A stretch of 23,019 nucleotides of DNA from Ahrensia sp. (lineage in GTDB: Bacteria; Pseudomonadota; Alphaproteobacteria; Rhizobiales; Rhizobiaceae), in assembly GCA_024639025.1 (NCBI GenBank), contig JAHEJF010000003.1:1-23019 (forward strand). Reading direction: 5' to 3'. This document shows, piece after piece, positions 15,734 to 23,019 of this stretch. Each line of letters opens with the position of its first letter. Within the stretch, counting starts at the first letter, position 1. The translations under genes were made by a program, and so were the position numbers. Below the pieces are notes generated by a model that did not search any database, was not told where the DNA came from, and saw nothing but the letters and a program-made list of their open reading frames with translations.

Positions 15734-18700
15734 ATGGCCTTGCCTGAAGGAATAGCTGATATCCTGCCGCTGACACCGGTGCAAACCGGTATGCTTTTTC
15801 ACGTCCTGGAGAGTAAGGACTCGCGCGGCCGGTATGTTGCGGTGCTCAGTTGCAGATTGAGCGGCCCCCTTGATCCGCAGCGACTGCGTGAGGCAATGCA
15901 AGATGCGATACAGGCCCGCGATGCCTATAGAGCCGGCTTTGTCTGGGAGGACGTCAAACAGCCGGTTCAAGCCATCCGTGAGGAGGTGGAGCTGCCCTGG
16001 ACAGAACTCGATTGGCAAAACAACGAAGCCACCGACGAACAACTCACCGCGTTGATCAAATCTGAACAGTCCAGGCAGTTTGATCTCAAGCAGGCGCCGC
16101 TCATGTCGGCCACATTGATAAAGTTGGACCAAAACAACTGGCAACTGGTTTGGACCATTCACCATCTGATCAGCGATGGATGGTCGACATTCGTGGTCTT
16201 CAGAGACATCTTCGAGCGGTACCAGGACAGGCAGCCGGAAACCCAAAAACAGGCGCGTTTCAGGGATTATATTGTCTGGCTGCGCAAGTCCGCACCCAAG
16301 ACGGATACAGCCTACTGGACCCAGCATCTGGAAGACCTGGCCGCGCCAAGCCTGTTGCCGAGACGCGAGCAGGATATCGAACCGTCTGCCCTGCACCACC
16401 ACGTCGAACGCCACCTTGGCGAAGAGCTCCTGAGAGCTGTCGAAGCATTTGCAATGAAACAAGGCATGACGGCCAACACCATTCTGGCAGCAACATGGGC
16501 GCTTGTTTTGCGACAAATGTTGCAGCAGAACGATGTTGTTTTCGGACAGACCACTGCGGGCCGACCGGCTGAAATTCCAGGCATCGCCAATGCGGCTGGT
16601 GCGTTCATCAACACATTGCCGTTTCGGATCAAAATTGATCCGGACCAGTCGGTTGGCGCATTTCTGGCTCAAGCAGCCGAGACACAGCAAGCACGTGCCA
16701 GCCACGAGTTTGCCTCTTTGGCAGAGGTTCACGCATGTGCGCCAATTCCAAAAGGGAGCGCGCTCTTTGATACCCTCTTTGTCAATGAGGGCATTGCTGC
16801 GCAAAAAATGGATGCAGGCGATATTCAACTTTTGGATCTGAGCACGACCCAGTCCAGCAACTACGCATTGGCGCTGTTGGCCACGCCGCACAATGCATTC
16901 AAGGTCGAGATTTACGCAGATCCGAAAAAGCTCGACGCTGATCAGGCAGCTGAGTGTCTCGATGCGTATGAAAAAATGCTGCAGGCAGTGATAGAATGGC
17001 CCGATAGGGCAATAGCCGAACTGTCCTGGCAGGACACGCCAGACATCAATGTACCTTCCGCAAAGCCATTCGCACCCGTTTTGGAACGGATAATGCGGTG
17101 TGCGCAGGAAAATCCGGACGCACTGGCAATTTCGGATGAAGAACAGAGCTGGACTTACCAAACACTCACCCATCGTGCCCGCCAAATCGCATTCAAATTG
17201 GAAGCGGAAGGGACACGTGAGGGCGACATTGTTCCAGTTGCCTTGCCTCGATCAAACCAGGCCTTGGCTGCTTTCCTGGGTGTGATGATGGTTGGCGCTG
17301 TCTACGTGCCCATCGATATGGACTACCCGGCTCACCGCATCGAGCAAATCTTCAAAAAGTCCAACGCCGGCAGATACATATGCGATGCAGAAACAATAGT
17401 GAGACTGACGGACAATTCTGCATCGCCGGTCATGATCGACGTATTGGACGAGGCGATTGGGCTCGATGAAATCAATCCTGGCAAGTCAGCTTATGTAATC
17501 TTTACGTCCGGGTCGCAAGGCGGACCAAAGGGTGTCGAAATCGAGCACGCAGCGCTCGCCCATTCAACTGGCGTACGCGACGAAATCTATGGTGGTGGAC
17601 CAGACGTCTATTTGCTGTTGTCCTCGCTTGCATTCGACAGCTCCGTGGCCGGCATCTACTGGACTCTGTGCACTGGAGGCCACCTTGTGCTGGCACCGAA
17701 AAGCGCAGAACAAAGGCCGGCACAGCTGGGCGCGTTGATCAAACAGCATGGCGTGAGTCACACGCTTTGTTTGCCCGGCCTTGCGCAAGCACTGCTGGAC
17801 GCATTGCCGGCTGACGATTTGCGCAGTTTGCGTGTCCTGATCGCAGCGGGCGAAGTACTGCCGCCCAGCCTTCTGGAAGCGACCAGAAATCAATTGCCCT
17901 CCTGCCGCATTTTCAATGAATATGGCCCAACAGAATCAACTGTCTGGTGCACGGTACATGAGGCGTCGCCGAGTGACATCGAAGCCGTTCCCATCGGCCG
18001 TGCACTACCCGGCACCTGGGTTGGCATTTGCGACATCGATGGAAAACCATTGCCGGCCGGCTCGGTCGGAGAGATTGTTGTTGCGGGACCTACATTGGCA
18101 TGCGGATATCTCAATGACGCACAGCAAACCGCGGCAAGATTTGCCACATTGGGGCCAGACGGTCCACGCGCTTACCGTACCGGCGATCTGGGACGCATGG
18201 ATAGTGCTGGCGTGATCAGTTTTCTGGGCAGACGCGATACGCAGCTAAAAATTCGGGGGCACAGGATCGAGCTCTCCGAGATAGAGCGCGTGGCACAGGC
18301 AAGCCTGCCCGGCATTGAAATCATCGCGGCGGTGCAGCAGCATTCTGGCCGATCGACAATCACTCTGATTATCGAACATGCTGAAAATGGCGCTGCACGG
18401 CAGTCACTTCAAAACGGAATCAGCGCGGCGCTGCCACCGCCTTTTCATCCAACCGACTATGTATTCGTTTCCTCTTTTCCTCGACTGCCAAACGGCAAGA
18501 CTGATCGAAACAAACTGATCGAACAAAACCAGTCGCACGCAAGTTCAAATGTCGACGATCCGCCTCAATCGGAGCTGGAACAACAACTGGCAGAGCTGTT
18601 TGGCGAAGTCTTGAACATCGATGACGTCTCGCGAAATGCAAACTTTTTCGAACTTGGCGGCGACAGCCTTATGACTCTGACCGTCTTCTCAAAAGGACGT

Positions 18701-19555
18701 GAAAAAAACCTGATCTTTGAGCCGGCCGACATTTTTGAGTTCCCGACTGTCAGAGAACTCGCTGCCCATATCTCGTCCGGGAAGGCAAGCGAGGTGCAGT
18801 ACAAGGAGTTTCCGGAGTTTCATTTTGCCAATACTGATGGCCAGAAAGAGGCCGTTCTATTGATGCACATCACGATGGGCATTTTTCGAAAAACAGCGAA
18901 AGGGCTGGGTCCCGATCATCCCGTTTGCATCCTGTTTTCCCATTTCATGTTCGGACGCCGAATGGCATATTCAACGACGGTTGCCGACATGGCCGCAGAA
19001 GCCGTCCATGCACTACGCCAAATGCGACCGCACGGGCCCTACCTGTTGACCGGCTACTCTGCAGCATGTCCCATCATATTGGAGATCGTCAGGCAACTCG
19101 ATCCTGAAGATGTCGATCGCATCGTATTGATTGACCCACCCTATCTTGTGATCGGAGCCGAGCCATCGCTTCAAAAAGACCAGTCTGCAAGACGTACCCG
19201 ATTGAGAAATCAGATCAGCCTTGGATTTCGAATTGCACGCCACCTGGTGCGTGCACCATTTTTCTCGACTCTGCTGTGGCTACGCCCAAAAAATGAATGG
19301 ATCCGCCAAAAGACCATTCGCTCTGCTTACGTTTTTGCGTTGTCGCGATACAAAATTCCAAAGTATGATGGCAAGGCCCACATACTTTTGACAGCGGGCA
19401 ATCCGGCTATGAAACCCGGAGACGCATTCGACACGCATCTCACCAACAAGACAATCCATGACATGCCGACCACCCACAGGACGATCCTGAAAACCACAGA
19501 AGGCGAAGACGTTGTTTCAGCCAAACTGATAGAGATCTGTACCAATCCGGACTGA
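15734..19555 (+). CDS. NRPS 2: C - A - PCP - thioesterase (termination module)
   Basis: A 1273-residue NRPS starting one base after the previous stop. Condensation domain: opening LPLTPVQTGMLFH and HHLISDGWS (catalytic His144, Asp148). Adenylation domain: FTSGSQGGPKG near 590 (a variant A3, Gln for the usual Thr), AFDSSVAGIYW with Asp635, NEYGPTE, YRTGDLG, GRRDTQLKIRGHRIELSE, LPNGKTDR. The pocket reads about D-S-A-L-I-A-E-V-W, which I cannot assign with confidence. PCP: FFELGGDSL with Ser978. Thioesterase: about 1040-1273, nucleophile in GYSAAC (Ser1109) and probable catalytic His1248 in TTHR; it should hydrolyse or cyclise the chain. No epimerisation or methylation domain is present. As the last gene of the run with a terminal thioesterase, it closes the assembly line. 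Confidence 0.94.
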   Translation: MALPEGIADILPLTPVQTGMLFHVLESKDSRGRYVAVLSCRLSGPLDPQRLREAMQDAIQARDAYRAGFVWEDVKQPVQAIREEVELPWTELDWQNNEATDEQLTALIKSEQSRQFDLKQAPLMSATLIKLDQNNWQLVWTIHHLISDGWSTFVVFRDIFERYQDRQPETQKQARFRDYIVWLRKSAPKTDTAYWTQHLEDLAAPSLLPRREQDIEPSALHHHVERHLGEELLRAVEAFAMKQGMTANTILAATWALVLRQMLQQNDVVFGQTTAGRPAEIPGIANAAGAFINTLPFRIKIDPDQSVGAFLAQAAETQQARASHEFASLAEVHACAPIPKGSALFDTLFVNEGIAAQKMDAGDIQLLDLSTTQSSNYALALLATPHNAFKVEIYADPKKLDADQAAECLDAYEKMLQAVIEWPDRAIAELSWQDTPDINVPSAKPFAPVLERIMRCAQENPDALAISDEEQSWTYQTLTHRARQIAFKLEAEGTREGDIVPVALPRSNQALAAFLGVMMVGAVYVPIDMDYPAHRIEQIFKKSNAGRYICDAETIVRLTDNSASPVMIDVLDEAIGLDEINPGKSAYVIFTSGSQGGPKGVEIEHAALAHSTGVRDEIYGGGPDVYLLLSSLAFDSSVAGIYWTLCTGGHLVLAPKSAEQRPAQLGALIKQHGVSHTLCLPGLAQALLDALPADDLRSLRVLIAAGEVLPPSLLEATRNQLPSCRIFNEYGPTESTVWCTVHEASPSDIEAVPIGRALPGTWVGICDIDGKPLPAGSVGEIVVAGPTLACGYLNDAQQTAARFATLGPDGPRAYRTGDLGRMDSAGVISFLGRRDTQLKIRGHRIELSEIERVAQASLPGIEIIAAVQQHSGRSTITLIIEHAENGAARQSLQNGISAALPPPFHPTDYVFVSSFPRLPNGKTDRNKLIEQNQSHASSNVDDPPQSELEQQLAELFGEVLNIDDVSRNANFFELGGDSLMTLTVFSKGREKNLIFEPADIFEFPTVRELAAHISSGKASEVQYKEFPEFHFANTDGQKEAVLLMHITMGIFRKTAKGLGPDHPVCILFSHFMFGRRMAYSTTVADMAAEAVHALRQMRPHGPYLLTGYSAACPIILEIVRQLDPEDVDRIVLIDPPYLVIGAEPSLQKDQSARRTRLRNQISLGFRIARHLVRAPFFSTLLWLRPKNEWIRQKTIRSAYVFALSRYKIPKYDGKAHILLTAGNPAMKPGDAFDTHLTNKTIHDMPTTHRTILKTTEGEDVVSAKLIEICTNPD

Positions 19556-19567
19556 GCAGGCAGCCTC

Positions 19568-19890
19568 TCAATCCGGCTCGTTTGCTGAAAACAAATGTGC
19601 TGATGCAGGAAATTCGACCGAGCCCGATGCAGTAACATAGTCGCCAAGACGCTAATCAGGCTCGGCAACCACATCATTCAACTTTTTGTCGTCGAGATTG
19701 ATGCTGAACAATGGCAGCCAACCGAACAAGCACACCGGTACCGCAGGCAATCTCCAATATTTCAGAATCCAGTTGGGCACCCACCTTGTCCACCAGGTGT
19801 TTTGTCCATGGCCCGAAAAGTGCGGGCACAATCAGTGTTTCACACCCGCATCCAGCTTCCAGTTTAGCCTGGGATGCATGACCTAACTGG
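19568..19890 (-). pseudogene. Remnant of a SAM-dependent methyltransferase gene
   Basis: Two pieces on the minus strand look like the ends of one methyltransferase. The first (about 19890-19674) encodes TLIVPALFGPWTKHLVDK and EILEIACGTGVLVR, which is the SAM-binding motif I of class I methyltransferases, and then hits a stop. It has no start codon after an upstream stop. The second (19651-19568) encodes GDYVTASGSVEFPASAHLFSA before a stop, resembling the usual C-terminal end of the same family. The central 150 or so residues are missing. This is a gene decayed by internal deletion and loss of its start. It fills the gap between NRPS 2 and the racemase gene. Confidence 0.6.
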
Positions 19891-19917
19891 GGGCTTTGAG
19901 CTGGACGAGCCGATCAA

Positions 19918-20586
19918 TCAACAGGCTTTGCTTTGCAGCAGCGTGTTGAGCGAATAGACGCTTCGACCCGTTGCCTGCCTGATGACTGCCTCATGCGGCG
20001 GCATATTGGTACATTCCAGTATGATCGCCTTGACCTGCGGATGATCGCTCACCAATTTTAACGCCGCTTCGATCACATCCTTTCGGCATTGTGCCTCATC
20101 AAACTGCGCTCGGTTAGACAGGATCGCCTGGCTGAATTCCTTGCCATTTTCAGTTGACCCAATTGGTGTCGATTTGGGCACACCGGAACGCTTGAGAAAT
20201 TCGGGCGACATCGATGCCCTGGATATGGTCAATATACCAACATTTCCATCGCCATACTGACGCTCGAGATCTTCAAGCATCGACAGCGAAGATGTGATCA
20301 CCGGTACAGCGACATGGGACTGTATCTCCGATTGGTAGCAAGCCAGGAACCCACAACTGGTTGTCACAATGTCAGCGCCCTCGCGCACCAGTTCCTGTGC
20401 CGCTGCAATATAGGGCTGCAGCAATGCCGAGGATTGTTCTTCTACGACCTTGATCGGTGTTGCACCTGTCACCGTTTTGTAGATCAGTGGGAATGCGAAT
20501 CCCTCCGGGTTGCCAATATCGCCAACCAACCTTGGGAATTTTGTGTCGAGCATGATCACACCAACCTTCTTTGATTTCATGCTCAT
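19918..20586 (-). CDS. Aspartate/glutamate racemase family protein
   Basis: A 222-residue cytosolic enzyme of the cofactor-independent Asp/Glu/hydantoin racemase superfamily, which uses two cysteines as acid and base. Both are seen: Cys78 in TTSCGFL and Cys192 in LECTNMPPH, each at the edge of one of the two pseudo-symmetric halves. The opening KKVGVIMLDTKFPRLVGDIGNP is typical of an uncharacterised subgroup and differs from MurI, so substrate is not certain: aspartate, glutamate, hydantoin or an arylmalonate-like acid. ATG 20586 has GGAAA six bases upstream; ATG 20580 is the alternative. It is divergent from a D-amino-acid-dehydrogenase-like gene, 80 bases apart, suggesting shared control of an amino-acid pathway. 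Confidence 0.88.
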   Translation of the reverse strand: MSMKSKKVGVIMLDTKFPRLVGDIGNPEGFAFPLIYKTVTGATPIKVVEEQSSALLQPYIAAAQELVREGADIVTTSCGFLACYQSEIQSHVAVPVITSSLSMLEDLERQYGDGNVGILTISRASMSPEFLKRSGVPKSTPIGSTENGKEFSQAILSNRAQFDEAQCRKDVIEAALKLVSDHPQVKAIILECTNMPPHEAVIRQATGRSVYSLNTLLQSKAC

Positions 20587-20666
20587 CGACGATTTCCAAT
20601 TGACGTACTTGCTCTGGCCCGATTGTGTAGCAGACAAGAAGCCAAAACCGGAAAGAAAAGACAACC
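20587..20666. promoter_or_regulatory. Divergent promoter region, racemase / FAD dehydrogenase
   Basis: Eighty bases separate two divergent starts and must hold both promoters. No convincing operator dyad or -35/-10 pair is visible by eye. GGAAAG (20650-20655) is the likely ribosome site for the TTG start at 20667. Confidence 0.4.
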
Positions 20667-21932
20667 TTGGAAAAATCCAGACAGAACATTGCGATAATCG
20701 GTGCAGGTATCGTCGGTGTGTCCACCGCAATCTGGTTGCAACGTGCCGGCCATGACGTCACTTTGATCGATCGGTTGGGGCCGGGCGAAGGCACCAGCTT
20801 TGGCAATGGCGGCGTCTTGGCATCTTGCGCATGCGTGCCAGTGACGGTCCCCGGCCTGATCGGCAAGGCTCCGCTCATGCTGTTGGACAAAAACGCCCCA
20901 TTGTTTCTCAAATGGGCTTATCTGCCAAAATTGTTGCCCTGGCTGGCCAAATATCTCAGCCACGCAAACAAGAAAGACGTTGAACGCGCCGCCAAGGCCT
21001 TGTTCGGTGTTGTCGGCAACAGTCTGGAAGAGCATCAAGCGCTGGCCAAGGACACAAGTGCCGCAAAATGGATCGAACCAAGCGACTATCTGTATCTGTA
21101 TCGAAACCGCGCAGCCTTTGAAGCCGATGCCTATGGATGGAACCTCAGAAAAGCGTTTGGCTTTCGCTGGGAGGAATTGGAAGGCAACCAGGTCGCCGCC
21201 TATGATGATGCATTTTCTGAAGAGCTCAATTTCGCAGTCAAGATGGGCGATCACGGCCGCATCTCGGATCCAGGCCAATATGTCAAGGATTTGGCAGACA
21301 CTGTTGTAGCTCAGGGCGGAAAGCTGATCATCGATGAAGTCAAGGGCTTCGAGATTGCCGAAGGGTACGCAAAGAAAATCAAAACCGGCGGCAGCGCACT
21401 CACCTTTGATCAGATAGTGCTCACCACCGGGGTTTGGTCCAAATCGCTCGCTGCCCAATTGGGAGTAAATGTGCCACTTGAGAGCGAGCGCGGCTATCAT
21501 GTCGAGCTATGGGAACCCAATTTCATGCCAAAGGCACCTGTGATGGATGCTGCTGGTAAATTTGTGATCACGCCCATGGATGGGCGCATTCGCCTTGCCG
21601 GTATTGTCGAATTTGGTGGTCTTAAGGCCGGACCATCAAAACCACCTTTCGATCTTCTGCTTCGCGGGCTCAAAACGGCCATGCCGAAGCTGGAATGGAA
21701 ACGCACCGAACAATGGATGGGACACAGGCCCGCTCCCAGCGACTCCATTCCCCTGATCGGTCGCGCACCAAAAATCAACAATGCATGGATGGCCTTTGGA
21801 CATCACCATATCGGATTGACCGCCGGGCCAAAGACCGGCCGTCTTTTGGCACAAATGATCGACGGCACGAAACTCAATTTAGACCTTGCGCCATACTCGC
21901 CGATGCGCTTCGATGTTACTCGGAGTAATTAA
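20667..21932 (+). CDS. DadA-like FAD-dependent D-amino-acid dehydrogenase
   Basis: A 421-residue flavoprotein of the glycine-oxidase/DadA family, expected to oxidise an amino acid (probably D-form) to its oxo acid and ammonia and pass electrons to the respiratory chain. Seen: FAD-binding IAIIGAGIVGVSTA at residues 8-21, TLIDRLGPGEGTSFGNGG (typical of DadA), DPGQYVKDLA, LTTGVWSKSLA, RGYHVEL, and the C-terminal RPAPSDSIPLIGRAP with GHHHIGLTAGP. Start: no ATG precedes the dinucleotide motif, so a TTG at 20667 is used, giving the normal short lead. It is followed 11 bases later by the TRAP binding-protein gene, whose ribosome site follows its stop. Together they suggest uptake and oxidation of an external amino acid. 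The exact substrate, including hydroxyproline- or proline-like acids, is unknown. Confidence 0.9.
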   Translation: MEKSRQNIAIIGAGIVGVSTAIWLQRAGHDVTLIDRLGPGEGTSFGNGGVLASCACVPVTVPGLIGKAPLMLLDKNAPLFLKWAYLPKLLPWLAKYLSHANKKDVERAAKALFGVVGNSLEEHQALAKDTSAAKWIEPSDYLYLYRNRAAFEADAYGWNLRKAFGFRWEELEGNQVAAYDDAFSEELNFAVKMGDHGRISDPGQYVKDLADTVVAQGGKLIIDEVKGFEIAEGYAKKIKTGGSALTFDQIVLTTGVWSKSLAAQLGVNVPLESERGYHVELWEPNFMPKAPVMDAAGKFVITPMDGRIRLAGIVEFGGLKAGPSKPPFDLLLRGLKTAMPKLEWKRTEQWMGHRPAPSDSIPLIGRAPKINNAWMAFGHHHIGLTAGPKTGRLLAQMIDGTKLNLDLAPYSPMRFDVTRSN

Positions 21933-21943
21933 TGGAGGATCTT

Positions 21944-22912
21944 ATGCGTCTAAAAACAGTATTGACGGCTGGCGTTGCAGCACTTGTGGCGACAAGTGGA
22001 GCAGCTTTTGCCGAGAAATGGGATATGCCACTGGCCTATGCGGCCTCGAATTATCATTCTGAAAACGCTGCGGCTTTTGCCCAATGCGTGACAGACAGCG
22101 GCAATGATCTTGAAGTTGTAACGCACCCGGGTGGCTCCTTGTTCAAGGGCGGTGAGATCAAACGCGCTGTTCAAACAGGCCAGGCGCCAATCGGCGAGCG
22201 TCTTTTGTCAGCCCACGCCAATGAAGACCCGCTATTCGGCGTGGATTCGGTGCCGTTTGTTGCGACATCTTTTGACGCTTCGGAAAAGCTCTGGGCAGCT
22301 GCACAAGACAAGATGAAAGCGGCGCTCGATGAGCAGAACCTTGTCTATGTCTATGCCGTGCCATGGCCACCACAAGGGCTTTATTTCAAGAAGCCGATTG
22401 AATCAGTCGCAGATATGAAGGGCATCAAGTTCCGGGCCTACAATGCCGCCACATCCAGAATTGCTGAATTGGCAGGGATGGTACCCGTGCAAATCGAAGC
22501 TGCCGAGCTATCGCAAGCCTTGGCAACAGGCGTTGCAGAATCATTCATTTCATCAGGTTCAACCGGCTATGACCGCAAGGTTTGGGAACATCTGACCCAT
22601 TTCTATGATGTGCAAGCTTGGTTGCCGCGCAATACGGTGTTCGTCAACAAGGATGCGTATAATGGTCTGAACGAAGCCGCACAAGAAGCCATTATGGATT
22701 GCGGCGATAAGGCTGCCGCAGATGGATTGGCAAAGGCAAAAGAACTGACAGATTTCTACATCAAGGGTCTTGCTGAAGGCGGCATGGAAACCTTGCCGCC
22801 AAGCGATGGACTGAAAGCTGAACTACAGGCATTTGGTGAAACCATGGCGGCAGAATGGCTGGAAGCAGCCGGCGATGATGGCAAAGCTGTTATGGATGCA
22901 TTTGCAAAATAA
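21944..22912 (+). CDS. dctP: TRAP transporter substrate-binding protein, DctP type
   Basis: A 322-residue periplasmic binding protein that delivers an organic acid to a sodium-driven TRAP permease. Signal peptide MRLKTVLTAGVAALVATSGAAFA is followed by EKWDMPLAY. Family features: FKGGEIKRAVQTGQ, VPWPPQGLYFKKPI, DMKGIKFRAYN, the segment with the Arg that normally binds the substrate carboxylate, VEAAELSQAL-like PVQIEAAELSQALATG, and AWLPRNTVFVNKDAY. ATG 21944 has GGAGG five bases upstream; an in-frame ATG at 21932 overlaps the previous stop and lacks a site. It follows a D-amino-acid-dehydrogenase-like gene, and the small permease gene begins after a hairpin. The ligand is probably a carboxylate or amino acid related to that enzyme's substrate (inference). 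Confidence 0.93.
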   Translation: MRLKTVLTAGVAALVATSGAAFAEKWDMPLAYAASNYHSENAAAFAQCVTDSGNDLEVVTHPGGSLFKGGEIKRAVQTGQAPIGERLLSAHANEDPLFGVDSVPFVATSFDASEKLWAAAQDKMKAALDEQNLVYVYAVPWPPQGLYFKKPIESVADMKGIKFRAYNAATSRIAELAGMVPVQIEAAELSQALATGVAESFISSGSTGYDRKVWEHLTHFYDVQAWLPRNTVFVNKDAYNGLNEAAQEAIMDCGDKAAADGLAKAKELTDFYIKGLAEGGMETLPPSDGLKAELQAFGETMAAEWLEAAGDDGKAVMDAFAK

Positions 22913-22920
22913 GACTTGAT

Positions 22921-22945
22921 GGGGCGCTGTGCATCACAGCGCCCC
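22921..22945 (+). terminator. Perfect GC-rich hairpin between dctP and the small permease gene
   Basis: GGGGCGCTGTG and CACAGCGCCCC form an 11-pair stem with loop CAT, eight bases after the dctP stop. The tail is AATTTCC, not a T run, so it is more likely a partial terminator or an mRNA 3' stabiliser. Either would let the binding protein be made in excess over the permease, as is common in transporter operons. Confidence 0.7.
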
Positions 22946-22956
22946 AATTTCCTTGA

Positions 22957-22966
22957 GGGGGGGGGG
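22957..22966 (+). repeat. Run of ten G before the DctQ start
   Basis: Ten consecutive G bases end three bases before the ATG at 22970 and occupy the position of its ribosome-binding site. Such a homopolymer is prone to slipped-strand length change and could alter expression; it could also be a sequencing-length error. Confidence 0.85.
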
Positions 22967-22969
22967 AAC

Positions 22970-23019
22970 ATGCGCCGTTTTCTCGACAGGCTATACACCG
23001 CCGCAGGAGCATTGGCCGC
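22970..23019 (+). CDS. Partial TRAP transporter small permease, DctQ type
   Basis: Only the first 16 to 17 residues are present (MRRFLDRLYTAAGALAA) before the window ends. This is the usual opening of DctQ small permeases: a short basic amphipathic segment with DRLY leading into the first membrane helix. It directly follows a DctP gene, as expected for a TRAP operon; the large permease DctM should lie beyond the right edge. The call rests mainly on context. Confidence 0.7.
   Translation, partial: MRRFLDRLYTAAGALA

Noticed and set aside
15653..17185. A 510-codon open frame on the minus strand
   Set aside because: It lies fully antisense to the well-supported NRPS 2 condensation and adenylation region, shows no known motif and is rich in Cys, Arg and His, as frames opposite GC-rich coding DNA are.
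19686..19886. A plus-strand 66-codon frame in the gap after NRPS 2
   Set aside because: The opposite strand of the same bases carries recognisable methyltransferase motifs, so this frame is the shadow.
20583..21500. A 305-codon open frame on the minus strand
   Set aside because: Antisense to the DadA-like gene, whose FAD and C-terminal motifs are clear; no motif of its own.
1..23019. CRISPR array, insertion sequence, transposase or integrase gene
   Set aside because: No regularly spaced repeats, no terminal inverted repeats around a transposase-like frame and no integrase motifs were seen, despite the island-like tRNA remnant.

Overview
The window looks like chromosomal DNA of an alphaproteobacterium, probably a marine or saline Hyphomicrobiales/Rhodobacterales-type organism. 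This rests on moderate GC content, the TRAP transporter, the small secreted protein family near 6.8-7.1 kb, and the general style of the genes; no 16S or housekeeping marker is present, so the assignment is tentative.

Region 1 (1-5.2 kb) is the edge of a surface polysaccharide locus. Two glycosyltransferase-type genes run leftward (one cut by the window edge). After about 700 bp of mostly non-coding, partly AT-rich DNA, a rightward operon makes nucleotide sugars: Ugd (UDP-glucose to UDP-glucuronate), a UDP-glucuronate decarboxylase (to UDP-xylose) and GalE (UDP-glucose/UDP-galactose). A short galE-like 3' remnant lies upstream of ugd, a sign of past rearrangement.

Region 2 (5.2-7.1 kb) is accessory DNA. 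It has short direct repeats, a tRNA-Thr(GGU)-like but damaged sequence, and a compact mercury-type module: merR divergent from merF, which overlaps a GDCCVxC cysteine-rich protein. A clear MerR-type promoter with a 19-bp spacer lies between them. No mercuric reductase is present. A small secreted protein of unknown function follows.

Region 3 (7.4-19.6 kb) is the centre of interest: one co-directional nonribosomal peptide operon. It encodes an acyl-CoA-dehydrogenase-like flavoenzyme resembling the prolyl-carrier-protein oxidases (PigA/PltE/RedW type), a HupE/UreJ-like membrane protein, a free-standing adenylation domain, a free-standing carrier protein, and two NRPSs. NRPS 1 is C-A-PCP, and its A domain carries an Asn-like specificity code. 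That A domain is interrupted between motifs A8 and A9 by about 340 residues forming a zinc-ribbon plus PP-loop ATP-pyrophosphatase domain with an extra CxxC, resembling thiolating/amidating enzymes of the adenine nucleotide alpha-hydrolase superfamily. NRPS 2 is C-A-PCP-TE. The logic suggests an oxidised proline (or similar) starter, then Asn or an Asn modified on its side-chain amide (for example sulfur or nitrogen transfer), then a third residue and thioesterase release. The product is inferred, not known.

Region 4 (19.6-23.0 kb) begins with a decayed methyltransferase remnant. An Asp/Glu-racemase-family gene follows, divergent from an operon with a D-amino-acid-dehydrogenase-like flavoprotein, a DctP-type TRAP binding protein, a strong hairpin, and the start of a DctQ-type small permease preceded by a ten-G tract. 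This looks like an uptake and catabolism cluster for an amino acid or other organic acid.
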